A stretch of 64,000 nt of DNA from Mesodorylaimus sp. YZB2_4 (taxonomy: Eukaryota; Nematoda; Enoplea; Dorylaimida; Dorylaimidae), in contig JASANH010001617.1 of the NCBI GenBank assembly GCA_030248295.1, positions 62,001 through 126,000 of the forward strand, written 5' to 3'. The first letter of the stretch is position 1, and the number at the start of each line of letters is the position of its first letter. Below the pieces are notes generated by a model. The model saw only the letters and a program-made list of their open reading frames with translations. It was not told the origin of the DNA and did not search any database. Positions 1 to 10,919 of the stretch are shown one piece after another. The position numbers and the translations under genes are program-made.

Positions 1-755
1 TCGACATCTGTGCATTCACGGCTGCTTGGCGAATTTTCATGGTCTGAAAGCACTGAGTTCGGTTGGAGCGGAGGAGCTGTTTGACAGTTAAGTGTGGCCC
101 TTGTGCCGCTCTTCGTCGATAGGTAAGTTTGTGTTTTGCTTCGTATTCGATCTAGGCCTTGAATGTGTCCATTTCAGATCCATGTTTTCCGCCGAATGCG
201 TCGATGGCAATGGAAAGCGCAGTGACTTTTTCTATGGGTGATTTGTGACATGTTCTGTGATGGCTTCGCTCTCATGTGACGTCGTCTTGGTTGTGGTGTG
301 TGCTGCTCTGTTGTTCGTGTCATCGAGTCGTCCACAGCCGCACTTTCCTTGAAGGCAAGCAGCGATTATGTCCTTTCTGATATCGCTACGACGGTTCACA
401 GGTAGTATTAGGACAACCGTTCCGAGGTGCCTTCCGTCCAGCCACCAATTGCCATTGATCATCCACGAGTTTATTCATATATTTTCGATGACTGTATGAG
501 CGTTTTAGCTTTCCAAGATTGGTGGGTCGTTAGGGCATTGAGGGTCCTGACGATGATTGCGGTCCTGTGCTTGGAGGCTGTTGCTTGTGTCGCACAATAG
601 CGCAAGAAGGGGCGCACTAGACACAGTGAATACCGTACATACTGAACAGGGCGCATGAAAGCATGAGGCATAAACTGTCGCACGTACACCTGCACCTGTT
701 GTGTGTGCTTTGAGATTCGTATTATGAAGTCTGCTGATTTTTTGCTTTTGGAACC
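1..755 (+). pseudogene. Duplicated 3' end of the USP48-like gene
   Basis: This stretch aligns along its length with about 48,806-49,560: the last part of exon 8, the terminal intron, the terminal exon and the 3' flank of the intact USP48-like gene, in the same orientation. Landmarks shared in order are the histidine/cysteine-rich coding run at the start, the last exon beginning near 172, the stop codon near 241, and the downstream flank with its CATGAAAGCATGAGGCA run. The copy is broken: an in-frame TAA follows the Leu-Phe-Asp codons near 85, and the exon-end region is altered. Similarity fades at about 755 and the sequence upstream is cut by the window edge, so the duplicated block may be larger. 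It is a segmental copy, not a processed one, because the intron is retained. Confidence 0.85.
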
Positions 756-1265
756 CCCCTTAAAGCGAATTCTTGGGTTTCCGTGGTTTTGACACGTGTT
801 CGTGTCGGGCAGGAATTTTTTTACGGGTTCGAGGAGAAACTGGTTTTTTTTCGGTGCTATTTGGTAGTGATACCTTGTTTTTGGCACGTGGCTCGTGTCC
901 AGCTCGTGTTTGTTCACGCGTTAGAGGAAGAACTGGTTCTCTCTCTAAGTGCATTGTGGTAGCGACACCTTATCGTGAGGTCCAGGAATAACTCCGTGCG
1001 GGTGCAAAGGGGAATGATCCGTCTAGGAGACAACCATTTTGTGGGATGTGTAAGGAAACTCCGCTAGCGGACGCGGAAGATCAGCAGGACGTACAGAAAT
1101 TTTTCGAGCAGTTCGAGTATCTAACAAGCTAGCTCAGGTCCTAATGTAACCGAGGCGGTGAAGTTAGTCGAGCTTGAGAAATGTCTCAGAGGACGGGCTT
1201 TAGATGTCTACCAGCTTGGTAGCGATCTGATCAACGAGGCACGTACGAGGCTTTGAAGGCTTACC

Positions 1266-2054
1266 TTGTGCAGAATTCAGTCATGCCTCATCAACGTAGT
1301 GTTTATCGGCAGACTTTACATTCTCGGAAAAAAAGGTGAGAAAAAAACATTGAATGATTACTATCGCGATCTAGTCAAACTGGCCAAACTAGCCAACCAA
1401 GATCAGGACGAAAATGCGCGGGATTTGATGATCAAAGAACGATTTATTGCGGGGGTTGAGGGAAAGCCCAAACCGCACCCCAACTGGAAAATTTGGAAAG
1501 CTGTATATGGCGCGGCAACTGGGTCTCTGAACGATGTCTTAGCTGCTGCTCAGTTAGCTGAAACGTCATATAAAACGCTCGTTTTGGTTTCAGACGTCGC
1601 CACTGGTCTTTCCAGTAGCGGAACAGTACAGGCGTTGACCGCTGTTGCGGACTTTGCCAGCGTCGGACGTGAACGCGGGAATCGCGGACGCAGACGTGGT
1701 CGAAGGGGTGTTGGTCGTGGAACCATCACGAACGTTAGCGACAGTCGCCCCGAGACGACAACACATCGGAATGACACCAATCCGATCGGCGATCTGTCGG
1801 AGATCATTTGCCATCGATGCAAGGGAAAAGGGCATATCAAGACTCAATGTCCCTCAAAACCAAGGGCCCAATCGGCGAATGAACACGGCTCAGGAGAGCG
1901 CAGTGTTGGTAACGTAAGTACACGTGGTAATAACCGTCTGAGAGGGGTCTATGGACGTTGTTATGGGAATGGCAGAGTTCATAAGAGATTCCGCAAGTCA
2001 AGGCCACCGTCAGTTTGCACGCTATGCTCATCCGAAGATGGGTCACATGTCTAG
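1266..2054 (+). pseudogene. Gag of gypsy element 1 (capsid and zinc knuckle), broken
   Basis: The open part runs 262 codons. The upstream 1,040-1,265 also encodes capsid-like sequence but in shifting frames with stops, so the N-terminal part is broken. Near the C-terminus is a retroviral-type CCHC zinc knuckle, Cys-X2-Cys-X4-His-X4-Cys, in the segment CHRCKGKGHIKTQC (about 1,813-1,854). It is preceded by an Arg/Gly-rich patch (about 1,660-1,720) typical of nucleocapsid RNA-binding regions. In the family, Gag packages the element RNA into cytoplasmic particles. A partly overlapping frame (1,951-2,565) continues past the stop and is rich in Asp/Ser. It may be a shifted remainder or a spacer. 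Placement directly upstream of the protease supports the assignment. Confidence 0.7.
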
Positions 2055-3110
2055 TTATCAGCCTGTAAGGTACTGTAAGTGGAGAGTCCGTACCAATATC
2101 CTAACCAAACAAGCTACCCTTGTCAGGAGGCCTATCCGAATATATTTGTCAACGACGTTTTCACCTGTTCAGGAACAAGAACAGAAGAATGGGGTCCCAC
2201 CCAGTGCCGAGCCGGATTTCAGTGACAGTGAACTGGAGGACAATGACAGCGATAGAAGTGTAAGTCAGTATGATTGCTTTAATGAGCAGTGCCTGAACAT
2301 GACAGGCCGCTTGATTTCAGGGCTCGAGTCCGACTGCATCGGAATTAGCTGTCAAAGTGGAGCGTCGGAAACGGAAGCTGACAAGCCAGTCGCAGCAAAC
2401 GGTCCTTCCATCGATCGACCAGATCGAGCATTTTACGGCGGGACCGCGGGGATCGTTGGTTCGTTGGATAACCGAAATTTCACCGACGCTTCACTAGTTC
2501 CTCGCCGTGACCAACGACGGACAAAGCGGAGAGAATGTGGGTGCAGGAGGCCTATGCAGCAGTGAATACGACAAATAAGGGTCAAGACGCATGGCGGAGA
2601 TGCGAAGGCATCAGGTTTTGTGGTAGTTATTTGTTTTTGATATGTTTGTTCTTGGCAGACCTGCTTTGGATGCCTTCTCGAAATTTGGTGGTTTGGATTT
2701 TGAAAACTCTAACATTTGTTTTTGATTTAGTAATTTGTGTTTTGGGAGTGTGCCAGTTTTGCACGGGCATGTGCACCTACCCTGCAATCATTCTTCTGGT
2801 AATGCTGCAGATTGTTTGAAAAAGTTAATAAGTGTTTTTTCATTGATTTTTGGGAAATTCTGCGTTATTTTGGTTGGCTCATTTTGTTGCGGCAACACCG
2901 ATCGTGGTTACGCAGGATCAAGAGAGTTTCATGTGCAAGGAGTTGCGTTCGTAGGTTGTTGAGGAAACATAACGCCAGGATAGGGTGTTTGTTGTCGTTG
3001 AGGAAACGAGAGCAATCTCTTAGGAGCAGACTGCGCAGATGTCATGCTAACCAAGAAGGGGTTGCGCGATTTATCAAAGACAACTTTTTGAAACCAGGGA
3101 ATTTACAGCA

Positions 3111-3932
3111 GTGGAGTACGCAAGTCTTCGACAGCCGTATATTGACGTGCAAGGAAACGCACAAGGGCAGAGAGAGGCTGTCAGTCTCAAGTTTACACCC
3201 GTAATTATTGATGATGTCAGGGTTTACGTCCCGAATTCGATTATCGATACGGGCGCAGGTCGAAGTTTCATATCGCGTAAGCTTGTCGATTATTTGGATT
3301 CTAAATTCAGGACTGTAAATGGGGAAGGATTGAGGGTGGACAGGAGTAGGAGCATCCCAATCCAAGGCATCAGTGGTCCTATGGTGCATACGAATGAAAT
3401 AGTCGAGTTGCGAGTGAGGATACACGATCGAACTGTGAAGCAGCAATTCCTTATCGCCAACGATTTGGTGGTTCCATTTTTACTAGGACGAGACTTCCTG
3501 AGCAAGTTTGGAGCTATTCGAAGCGACTTTTCAGAGGGTGCTGCTAGGAGACTGCCTACGGTTGATTTGGATCACTTATTAGATGACACTCCAGAAGCAG
3601 AGCACTCGACAGTGTATGTGGCGGAAACGATCACAATACCTGCTAGGAGCCAGAAATATATTTATGGCACAGCGAGTGTTGCGGCAGTCACGGCTTTCTT
3701 CGCTGGAAACCCGGCGCAGCGGACAGATGATGACCACCCACTTCTGATGGCGAGCTCGTGTGAAGTAACTCGTGTGAATGATGCTCGTCTACCTATTTTG
3801 GTGATGAATAGCACACAGGCTCCGATTGTGCTGATGAAAGGCCAGCGCTTGGGCACATCGAGACGGAATTCGATGTTGCGAATACGGCTTTTCCAGTGTC
3901 TGAACAGACCAAACAGGAGGCACAGAACATAG
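3111..3932 (+). pseudogene. Retropepsin domain of gypsy element 1
   Basis: The aspartic protease active-site segment DTGAGRSFIS lies at about 3,247-3,276, followed by a flap-like region and, some 75 residues later, the conserved FLLGRDFLSKFG motif (about 3,477-3,512). This is the usual order in a retropepsin of LTR elements. The dimeric enzyme cleaves the Gag-Pol polyprotein. The frame ends at 3,932, but the coding signal continues in another frame from about 3,850, so a frameshift separates protease from RT. It is whether this shift was once programmed or is only decay that cannot be told here; stops in both frames nearby favour decay. Confidence 0.8.
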
Positions 3933-3983
3933 CGCATAGCATGCGATTCTCGCTCGGGTGTCCCTGAGCAACAGACCATTAGC

Positions 3984-4832
3984 ATGAAACAGTTCTTGCT
4001 GAAATGGGTCGCCGCAAGTCTCTTCGCCAGTAAACCAGAAGAACTGACACCTGTGACGGCGCCAGTGACACATGTTATCAATACAGGCAATCATCCCCCT
4101 GTACACCAGCCACCCAGACGGGTCCCTTTTCTTCAACGGCAGGTCATCAAGGATTTTGTTGACACCTTGAAACGGGCGGATCAGATAGAAGACTCTAGTT
4201 CTAGTTGGAGTTCGCATGTAGTACTTGCTAAGAAGAAGACCAACACGTGGAGGTTTTGCATTAATTTTAGAAGACTGAATGGGATCGCTATGCGGGATGA
4301 ATACCCGCTGCCTAGGTTGGATGAGATACTTGACTCATTGCATGGGGCTAAATATTTTTCCACGCTTGATTTGCTAAGTGCATTTGATCAAATCAAGTTA
4401 GCTGCAGAGGATGTGCCGAAGACTGCTTTCAGAGCACCGTCTGGGCAGTAACAGTGGAAAGTGCTCCCATTTGGACTGAAAAATTGTCCTGTTACATTCC
4501 AACGGCTGATGGACGTGGTGCTTTCAGGTCTGCTATGGGCAGACTGTCTTGTGTATTTGGACGACATAATGGTGTTTGGGAGCTCGTTCGAACAGCATCA
4601 ACAGCGACTAAATGCAGTGCTTGAGAGACTTTATAAGGCGGGGCTTAAGGTCAATTTATCGAAGTGTACGTTCTTGAAGCAGGATATTTCGTTTTTGGGC
4701 TACCGCGTGACTGCGGAAGGACTGAAACCTGATCGCGAGAAGCTCCGTGCTGTAGCTGAGATGCCAACGCCTGGAGAAAATGTCATGTCATATCGTGTCA
4801 TGTCATACTTTATCCATAGCCAAGCACCATAA
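3984..4832 (+). pseudogene. Reverse transcriptase of gypsy element 1, interrupted by a stop
   Basis: RT blocks appear in order: RFCINFRRLN (finger region, ~4,252), PLPRLDEILD (~4,309), FSTLDLLSAFDQI with the first catalytic Asp (~4,360), then after a TAA at 4,449-4,451 the continuation LPFGLKN-P-TFQRLMD and the catalytic box YLDDIMVFG (~4,555). The Tyr-X-Asp-Asp box is intact, unlike the second gypsy element of this window. The frame is the same on both sides of the TAA, so this is a point stop rather than an indel. Translation after the RT thumb runs into the SINE at 4,782 and terminates. The family reaction is RNA- and DNA-templated DNA synthesis in the particle. Confidence 0.9.
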
Positions 4833-4962
4833 GGCGCACTCGAGGGCTAAGGAACACATAATTGACAATCATTTTGTACCGAGGCGGGAGTCGAGCCCTC
4901 CCCTGTAAGTGCGCACCCAGCGTGAGAGGCAGACGCCTTAACCCGCTAGGCCACGACCCCGG
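4782..4962 (-). mobile_element. tRNA-derived SINE, full copy, inside gypsy pol
   Basis: Read on the minus strand, it begins with a tRNA-like head: an A-box-like TGGCCTAGCGGG close to the start and a B-box-like GGCTCGACTCC about 55 nt later, then a ~90-nt body (containing TTAGCCCTCGAGTGCGC) and a tail of ATGAC pentamers. These are the parts of an RNA polymerase III SINE. It splits the gypsy reading frame between RT and RNase H, so it is younger than that element. Other copies lie at 6,718-6,873 (+, 5' truncated) and 41,206-41,335 (-, internally deleted). The target duplication is unclear; GGAGAA/GGACAA is the nearest candidate. Confidence 0.85.
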
Positions 4963-4973
4963 ACAAGGCCGCT

Positions 4974-5564
4974 GTGCGGAGATTCCTTAGCATGGCTACA
5001 TTTTATCGCAGGTTTATCATGGATTTTTCGCGAATAACGAGACCATTGTACGATCTGACTAAGGAGAACGTAAGGTTTCACTGGACTGAGGAGTGCCAGA
5101 AGGCGTTTGAAAAATTGAAAAGAATGCTTACATCGTATCCTGTTTTGAGATATCCCGACTTTTCTAGACCCTTCTTTATTTTCACAGATGCGAGCCGATA
5201 TGGCTTGGGTGCGATCTTGGCTCAGCGCGCGGATGATGGACGGGAACATCCTGTAGCTTTCGCCAGTGGAGCGCTCAAGGGTGCCGAACCGAAGTACCCT
5301 GTGACAGAACTTTAAGGCTTGGCAGTGCATTGGGCTGTTAAACTTTTCAGACCATACATATATGGAAAGCCATTCTATGTGGTCACTGATCACCTGCCAA
5401 TAGTTTATATTTACAAAAACAAGATTCAGGATGGGATATTTGCACGTTGGATTGCACTACTGACCGGTTCTGAGTTTCAAGTGGTATATCGACCAGGTAA
5501 GAACCATGCCAATGTCGACATGCCGTCGCGGCTAAGCATGCCTACATCTCCAGAGAAGACTTAG
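4974..5564 (+). pseudogene. RNase H domain of gypsy element 1
   Basis: The segment resumes the pol frame after the SINE. It encodes the RT thumb/connection (RRFLSMATFYRRFI) and then the Ty3/gypsy RNase H signature FIFTDASRYGLGAILAQ (~5,178-5,228), with the catalytic Asp of the TDAS box, and later YVVTDHLPI and VVYRPGKNHANVDMPSR at the end of the domain. A TAA at about 5,313 separates two in-frame halves. In the family the domain removes the RNA strand of the RNA:DNA hybrid during reverse transcription. Confidence 0.85.
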
Positions 5565-5900
5565 ATGGATAGGTTAGTCGGTGCTGTTGACATAGGTGCG
5601 TGGGAAGAGAGGGCGCGATGGCACGAGCTCGCGCAGGAGCAACGAGCTGATCCATATCTGAGACAGCGAGCAGATTTCATCGAGCATGGAATCATACCTG
5701 AGAATGAGTCTCTGGTGAAACAGTTTTGCATGGAAAAACCTAGATACACCATGCGGGACGGAGTTTTGGTTCACATTGCGAAATGGGGAAAGTCGTCAGA
5801 ACCCACAGTACAAGTAGTTGTAGTTGTACAGAAGTTTTGCAGCAGTGTCATGGAAGTGTCTTTGCGGGACATTTCGGTATAAGACGTTTTCCACGTGGAC
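5565..5900 (+). pseudogene. Integrase N-terminal stub of gypsy element 1
   Basis: The open frame encodes the linker that precedes the integrase zinc-binding domain in Ty3/gypsy Pol. In a shifted frame at about 5,825-5,890, LQQCHGSVFAGHFGIRR gives the two histidines of the HHCC motif; the two cysteines and the whole DDE core are absent. Downstream sequence has no similarity that I can see to integrase, so the element is broken here by deletion or rearrangement. Confidence 0.7.
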
Positions 5901-6717
5901 GCTGTGGACGCTGTACAGCGAATTTCATAGCAGCTTGTTTATCAATTTTAATTTTTCAATGTTTCTCACTCGCGATCTTCATCATCTGACGAAGAGTTTG
6001 AGGATACTTTGAGGCGAGTTACGACAAAAGCCACGTCAGGACAAGCAACAGGCCAGCAGGCAGTGACTGGGGCAGTGAGGCAGGATAGCCTTCACCAAGC
6101 GCAGAGCGTTCAACCTGCTGCGGAACCAACCAGTTTGCCACCACTTGACCTGCAGGCGCAATTGAAAAGTATATCGCAAAGCGTGCCTGCTCCTCTGAAT
6201 GTTCAGATGGAGAGCGTAGATCGCTCTACAGTCGCACCGGGTCAGAAAGATAAAGGTGCGAGCGCATCCAGTTCTATTTCAGCTTTGTTTAACAGACAAA
6301 GCTGTCCCGTCATCCACACCTTCAACGTCGTCACCGTCCGGGATCAAGCCCATGACAACCACACCCAGCGATAAGCCAGCAAAAATGGCCAAACCGACCG
6401 TTTCAGTACCAGCTGCGAGACCAAAGGCAGTATCGCGAGTCGGGTCCAAGCCGGCGTACACTCGGCCACAGTTTTCGCAGGGACGACTCGAAGGTCGGAT
6501 GGGCTTGCGGACGAGCCCTAGGGCGACGCAGTGTATCAGTACGCTAACTGAAACAAGTGGTGATCGATTCCGCGATGCTGGATGTGAGATGAGTCGTGCT
6601 ACGTTGCGGTGATTACTTTGGCTTTGAGATGCTAGTTGTGGTTTATGGCTGGAAAGACGTCTTTGACCCAGTTAATTTCATGACATTGCGGGCCGCAAAA
6701 GATCAAGTCAATCGTAA
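5901..6717. other. Non-repetitive stretch with a Ser/Gln/Pro-rich open frame, unassigned
   Basis: A frame open from about 5,968 (after a T-rich tract that could be an intron end) to 6,374 encodes SSSDEEFED followed by a low-complexity Gln/Ala/Pro/Ser-rich chain of about 120 residues. A second overlapping frame (6,256-6,612) continues with Lys/Pro/Arg-rich sequence, as if a frameshift separated them. No motif is recognisable. It could be a linker-rich exon of a host gene or the leftover of an element; neither can be shown. Confidence 0.3.
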
Positions 6718-6873
6718 TGCTCTCACGCTGGGCGCGCATTTGCAGGGGAGGCTCGACTCCCGGCTGGGTAAAAAATGATGGTCAAATATGTGATTCTTAG
6801 CCCTCGAGTGCGCTGTATGGTGCTTGGCTATGGATAAAGTATGACATGACATGACATAACATGTAATGCTCTT
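6718..6873 (+). mobile_element. tRNA-derived SINE, 5'-truncated copy
   Basis: The sequence matches the SINE at 4,782-4,962 in opposite orientation: it starts inside the tRNA-like head at CTCACGCTGGG, contains the B-box GGCTCGACTCC at about 6,749, the same body with TTAGCCCTCGAGTGCGC, and ends in ATGACATGACATGAC pentamers. The A-box is missing, so this copy should not be transcribable from its own promoter. Confidence 0.85.
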
Positions 6874-7079
6874 GCGCGTAGAGCCCGCAGTTATCAAGCA
6901 GTATGATGACTTATCCATCGTTTGTGTACCATGCATACATAGTCCTAATATAGGTACAAACAGTACATTCACAGTACAGTTATCAGTCCACTTTACACTT
7001 CGGTGCTGTTAGGTACCGGTCTTATTCATTACATCTGTTCCACTAACCAAAGATCTCCGTGCTCGCGTTGAGCTCTTCC

Positions 7080-8075
7080 ATGGCGCCATTAGTCCAATTA
7101 GGCGATCAAGCTCCATGGTTGATGGTTTCTGCACCACCTGCAACGATTTGGTTAGCAGTGGCTTCAATAACCGCAGCGGCCATTGTCTTTGCGTTCATCG
7201 TGGCATGGGCTTCGATCTCAATATGCACATGTTGCGTGGAGAGCAACGCCGAAAAACGCATCAGATTCCTGCAAGAACAGGCCGACGCCGCCATCGAGCC
7301 TCCGCCCAGTTCACTCACTGAATCAGTCGTCGACGAATCAGTCGCCCCCATCACACATTTGAGCGAAAAGGAGAAAGAACGTGAGGCCGAACGTGAGAGC
7401 TCTGGAAAGAAGAGTTACTTCAGCAAGGCGAAATTGTCATATCGAGACGCCAATGAGATCAGCCGAATGACTTTCACCGCGAGGGAGGATTTGGAATCAT
7501 CGGTGATCGAGAAAAGAGAAGAGGAAAAGAAGATTCGCGGAAAAGCTCGTTCGCGAAATATGGTAGGTCAGATTTTTTCAATGTACGATGAAGTTTACAG
7601 CCGCATTACCCGCAGTTATCTTGTTTCAGCCCACGAAACCCTCGATCGGCAAATCAGTCAGGTATGTGCCGCAGTCGGAGATGATCGCGTACCGGACTCT
7701 GGCGCCAGGGAATTCGTCCAGTTTTGGCAATGTATAGGATGGACTTGTAATTTTGTGTATTTGCACTGGTTTGTTCTCTTTAGATGGATTTCGCAGAATA
7801 TCCCACGCCACCTCTCGTGACGATAGCCGCGGCTAAGTCGTCTGTTTTCGACAGGGTATTACTGTAAATTGGTAGCTTTATGCTAGCCGCTGCCACTGGT
7901 CGAGCACTCGTTTCAGCCTGCTGGTTACGCTGCTGAACGTAAGCTCCAAGAACCGCCTCAGCAAGAAGAGGGCACTACGAGGTATGCAGAAAATGTGGGC
8001 CGCTACAAAACTTTGCATATGGCGGACTCGATGGTCTTCGACAAGCCCAATTGCGATGGACGCAACCAGAAGACG
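7080..8075 (+). CDS. Unrecognised single-pass membrane protein, 5' exons
   Basis: Three exons join in frame: 7,080-7,661, 7,784-7,855 and 7,917-8,075, with GT-AG introns of 122 and 61 nt. The ATG at 7,080 precedes a short luminal/outer segment and a hydrophobic helix (about residues 23-50, ending in ICTCC, a possible palmitoylation site). After it comes a long charged cytoplasmic part with a Lys/Glu/Arg-rich stretch (EKEKEREAERE) likely to be helical, then Pro/Gln-rich sequence. The chain is about 270 residues to the end of exon 3, which has a strong donor at 8,076. The next exons would lie beyond the repeat arm (see 8,868-9,870). A 67-nt segment inside exon 1 (7,562-7,628) also has intron ends; splicing it would shift the frame and stop in exon 2. 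I do not recognise the family. Confidence 0.6.
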
Positions 8076-8337
8076 GTACGTGTTGTCTTTCATGAGGTGG
8101 GGACAGAAACCAAGTGACCAATGTAGCTGGGTTTGTTCCGCCAATGAGTTTAAAAGGCAATTATTTTCTCTTCCGCTTCAGAACATGCATTTTAGATTGT
8201 GTGCAAATAAAAAAAGAAAAAGAAAGCGATCTGTGCCATAGAACCTTCCTGTGATCATGTGACAGTGTGGCTCATTCTCTCTGCGTTTTTTGGATCGTTT
8301 TCTGATCTTCTATGCTGTGTATTGACAACACCGACTT

Positions 8338-8835
8338 TTAAGAACCCCTGTCGTTAAAACTGTCATGATCGCGGCATGTGACTTCTCACGGATACGAATA
8401 AAACTTGGGGCATTTGATGCCCTACCCAACAGTAGTCCATGGCCGCAGTATGACCGCTCCACGTTGCATCTGTTGGGCTTGACGGAATTTCAAAAATGTG
8501 ACTAAATTCTTGACCAAAAAATCAGTGGCCTTAGCATAAACGATGGTTTCTCAATAACGACTACAGATGACTTCACTTTCTTTTTTTTAAAGATCGAGCA
8601 GAGAATCAGCTACAAACACTTTTTGAAAAATTAAGAATTTGAAAAATTTTAAATTTTGGCGGGAAATCGAACAAATTCAAAAAATGGTCAAGTTTGGTAT
8701 CGCGGCATTCCTGTGTCGCTCCAGATATTTCAATGAAACTTTAAACCTAGGTAGTTCATCATGTCCTGTACCTGTGATAAAATTTTTAGCCTTGGCATCG
8801 AACTCTGTAGTGGGTTATGGCTCCCAAAAGTGACC
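8338..8835. repeat. Left arm of a ~500-bp inverted repeat
   Basis: This segment is the reverse complement of 10,425-10,919 with only scattered mismatches. The outer end reads TTAAGAACCCCTG and the inner end TCCCAAAAGTGACC. Both outer ends carry TTAA, the target duplication of piggyBac-type transposons, though no transposase is visible between the arms. Beyond the inner ends the two sides share nothing. The arm falls in the intron after exon 3 of the membrane-protein gene. Confidence 0.85.
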
Positions 8836-8867
8836 ACAGAAGCGATCAGCACAATATTGTCATTTAG

Positions 8868-9870
8868 AAACAGAAGTACGCAGGTCTCGACTGCAAAGTG
8901 GAACTACTTACGACAATGAAGCAAGCATACAGACTTTCAATCAGCCATTTGGCACATTTCAAGTTCCAGTTCAAATGCATGCTTCAAGCTGCTCAGACAG
9001 AAGATCCATGCTGAGAAGTGGATCGCGAAAAAACGAGACTAGCCAGGTGGGAAGCAAATATCTGCCGCACAATGCGAACCAGAAGAGAGTAAGCGACTCG
9101 TCAAACAAGTCAAAGTCTCAGAAATCAACGTATAGACGTACCTCAGTTCAAGCTCGATGCAGAGATGCACTATTAAAAGATCGATGGTCTCAACACAACA
9201 GTGAAAGCAGTGATAAAGATGGACCAAGTAGAAGCAGCCGACCTCAATCACATCGCATGCATCACACAAATTCAGATAGGAATACAAGATCACATGAGGG
9301 TGGAGGAGAGCGCTCCTACTGCCAACGAGTGGAGCAGGGAGAAGCATCTGCAATTTTATGCGAAGTTTCTGGATGCCCGAATCAGCCTAGGAAAGGAGGT
9401 AAACAAAAAATGTTCTCATGTTCATGTTCTCTTTGTTTTGTGAAACAGACTTACTGTGGCGAAGTAAAGGGATGTAGTGGTAAAGATACGTTTTCTTTCA
9501 GTTTGACAATTGTGTGTCTCCCTCATTCTATAATTTCATTCCTGGCATCCTCACTCGTCTACGATCAGAGCTGAATAACTGGCTGGACCGTCGTCGGGAA
9601 AGTAAAAGGAATGACAGAATGGCAGAGGCTGCATTCTGGGATGAGGCCGATCGCGCATCTAATAATAAACGAAAGAGGATCGAACAAGCTAGACGCCAGG
9701 CTGGATTGGTGGAAGATTTGCCTTCTTTCCTGCTGGTGCCCAAACCGCTGAGGCCAAAATGGTATGAGCGACTCAGTGAATGTGATGAAGCAAGAAGACT
9801 CGCTAATAAAGACTATGACCATGCCAAACTGGCATGGCGTGCAAAGATTGCGGGACAAATACAGATGTAG
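8868..9870 (+). pseudogene. 3' exons of the membrane-protein gene, probably decayed
   Basis: After an acceptor at 8,867 a frame opens in phase with exon 3 (KQKYAGLDCKVELLTTMKQA) and the coding signal continues, but with stops at about 9,009, 9,084 and 9,174. From about 9,177 the same frame is clean to a donor at 9,399, and the exon 9,502-9,870 joins in phase, ending in a Lys/Arg/Glu-rich helix-like chain and a TAG. A different frame (8,975-9,398) is open for almost 200 codons and Ser/Arg-rich, so the true exon structure is uncertain. Either unseen introns remove the stops or this part is decayed. It lies between the two inverted arms, so it may also be cargo of that structure. Product not recognised. 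Confidence 0.4.
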
Positions 9871-10424
9871 ATGCACATAACGTAGAATGTAGATGCACAT
9901 AACGCGAAAAATGATTATCAGTTGATCAGCTCCTCTGGCTTTCCAGCAATTCAATTTGCAATAACATTTTCCAAAGATCATGTTAGCCGTCCTAATGACG
10001 GATTACCACGGGAATCCATTACATAAGAAGCACACAGAAGATCGCACATTTGAACAGCGCCGATTTTGCTAGCAAGAAAAAAGAATTCTTTTGGAAGCCA
10101 GCTACGCCTCTATAGGCAAACGCAACGCCAAAATTTTCTTGCTGAAGAAACCGAACCAGAAGCAGCAGCGTTGGAGGGCGCCCATCATCCAAGCGGGAGC
10201 TCACTCGACCTCAGTCTTGCATCGAGGAATCGATTACTGCTTACTACCACGCTGCTGCGCCCTTAAGAGCATAAAAGTGTGGCAGGGGTCTGGTAATAAA
10301 AAGATGTTTTTATAACGGTCTATCTGTGGAGCATGCAACCTAGTATTAGCTCCACAAGCTATTAAGTGAGCGCGCTTTACACGCTTTAGTGGTGCGCCAA
10401 AGTTCTCGATTTTTAGAAAAATTG

Positions 10425-10919
10425 GGTCACTTTTGGGAGCCATAACTCACTACAGAGTTTGATGCCAAGGCTGAAAATTTTATCACAGGTACAGGACATG
10501 ATGAACTACCCAGGTTAAAGTTTCATTGAAATATCTGGAGCGACAAAGGAATGCCGCGATACCAAACTTGACCATTTTTTGAATTTGTTCGATTTCCCGC
10601 CAAAATTTAAAATTTTGCAAATTCCTAATTTTTTAAAAAGTGTTTGTAGCTGATTCTCTGCTCGATTTAAAAAAAAGAAAGTCAAGTTATCTGTAGTCGT
10701 TATTGAGAAACCATCGTTTATGCTAAGGCCACTGATTTTTCGGTCAAGAATTAAGTCACATTTTTGAAATTCCGTCAAGCCCAACAGATGCAACATGGAG
10801 CGGTCATACTGCGGCCATGGACTACTGTTAAGTAGGGCATCAAATGCCCCAAGTTTCATCCGTATCCGTGAGAAGTCACATGCCGCGATCATGACAGTTT
10901 TAACGGCAGGGGTTCTTAA
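10425..10919. repeat. Right arm of the ~500-bp inverted repeat
   Basis: Reverse complement of 8,338-8,835, ending in CAGGGGTTCTTAA. Differences between arms are scattered substitutions and short indels, so the two are not a recent perfect palindrome. Spacing between the arms is about 1.6 kb and includes the 3' exons at 8,868-9,870 plus 10,000-10,420, where I see only a small open frame (10,066-10,315) without motifs. Confidence 0.85.

Larger units (their letters stand above)
760..5900 (+). mobile_element. Degenerate Ty3/gypsy-type LTR retrotransposon, 3' truncated
   Basis: Gag (1,040-2,055), retropepsin (3,111-3,900), reverse transcriptase (3,984-4,832), RNase H (4,974-5,564) and the start of integrase (5,565-5,890) follow in Ty3/gypsy order on the plus strand. 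The copy is dead: Gag needs several frame changes, there is a frameshift after the protease, a TAA at about 4,449 in the RT, a SINE between RT and RNase H, a TAA at the end of the first RNase H block, and integrase stops just as its zinc-binding His appears. No matching LTR pair was found. Two diverged ~95-bp direct repeats at 780-970, each ending in TGGTAG-GA-ACC, may be the LTR end and primer-binding region, but this is tentative. The region 2,570-3,050 between Gag and protease is T-rich, with hydrophobic but featureless frames. Confidence 0.85.

Noticed and set aside
2535..2962. Hydrophobic frame between Gag and protease of gypsy element 1, which could look like a small membrane protein
   Set aside because: The region is T-rich, so hydrophobic residues arise by composition; there is no signal peptide logic, frames change, and it lies inside a decayed element.
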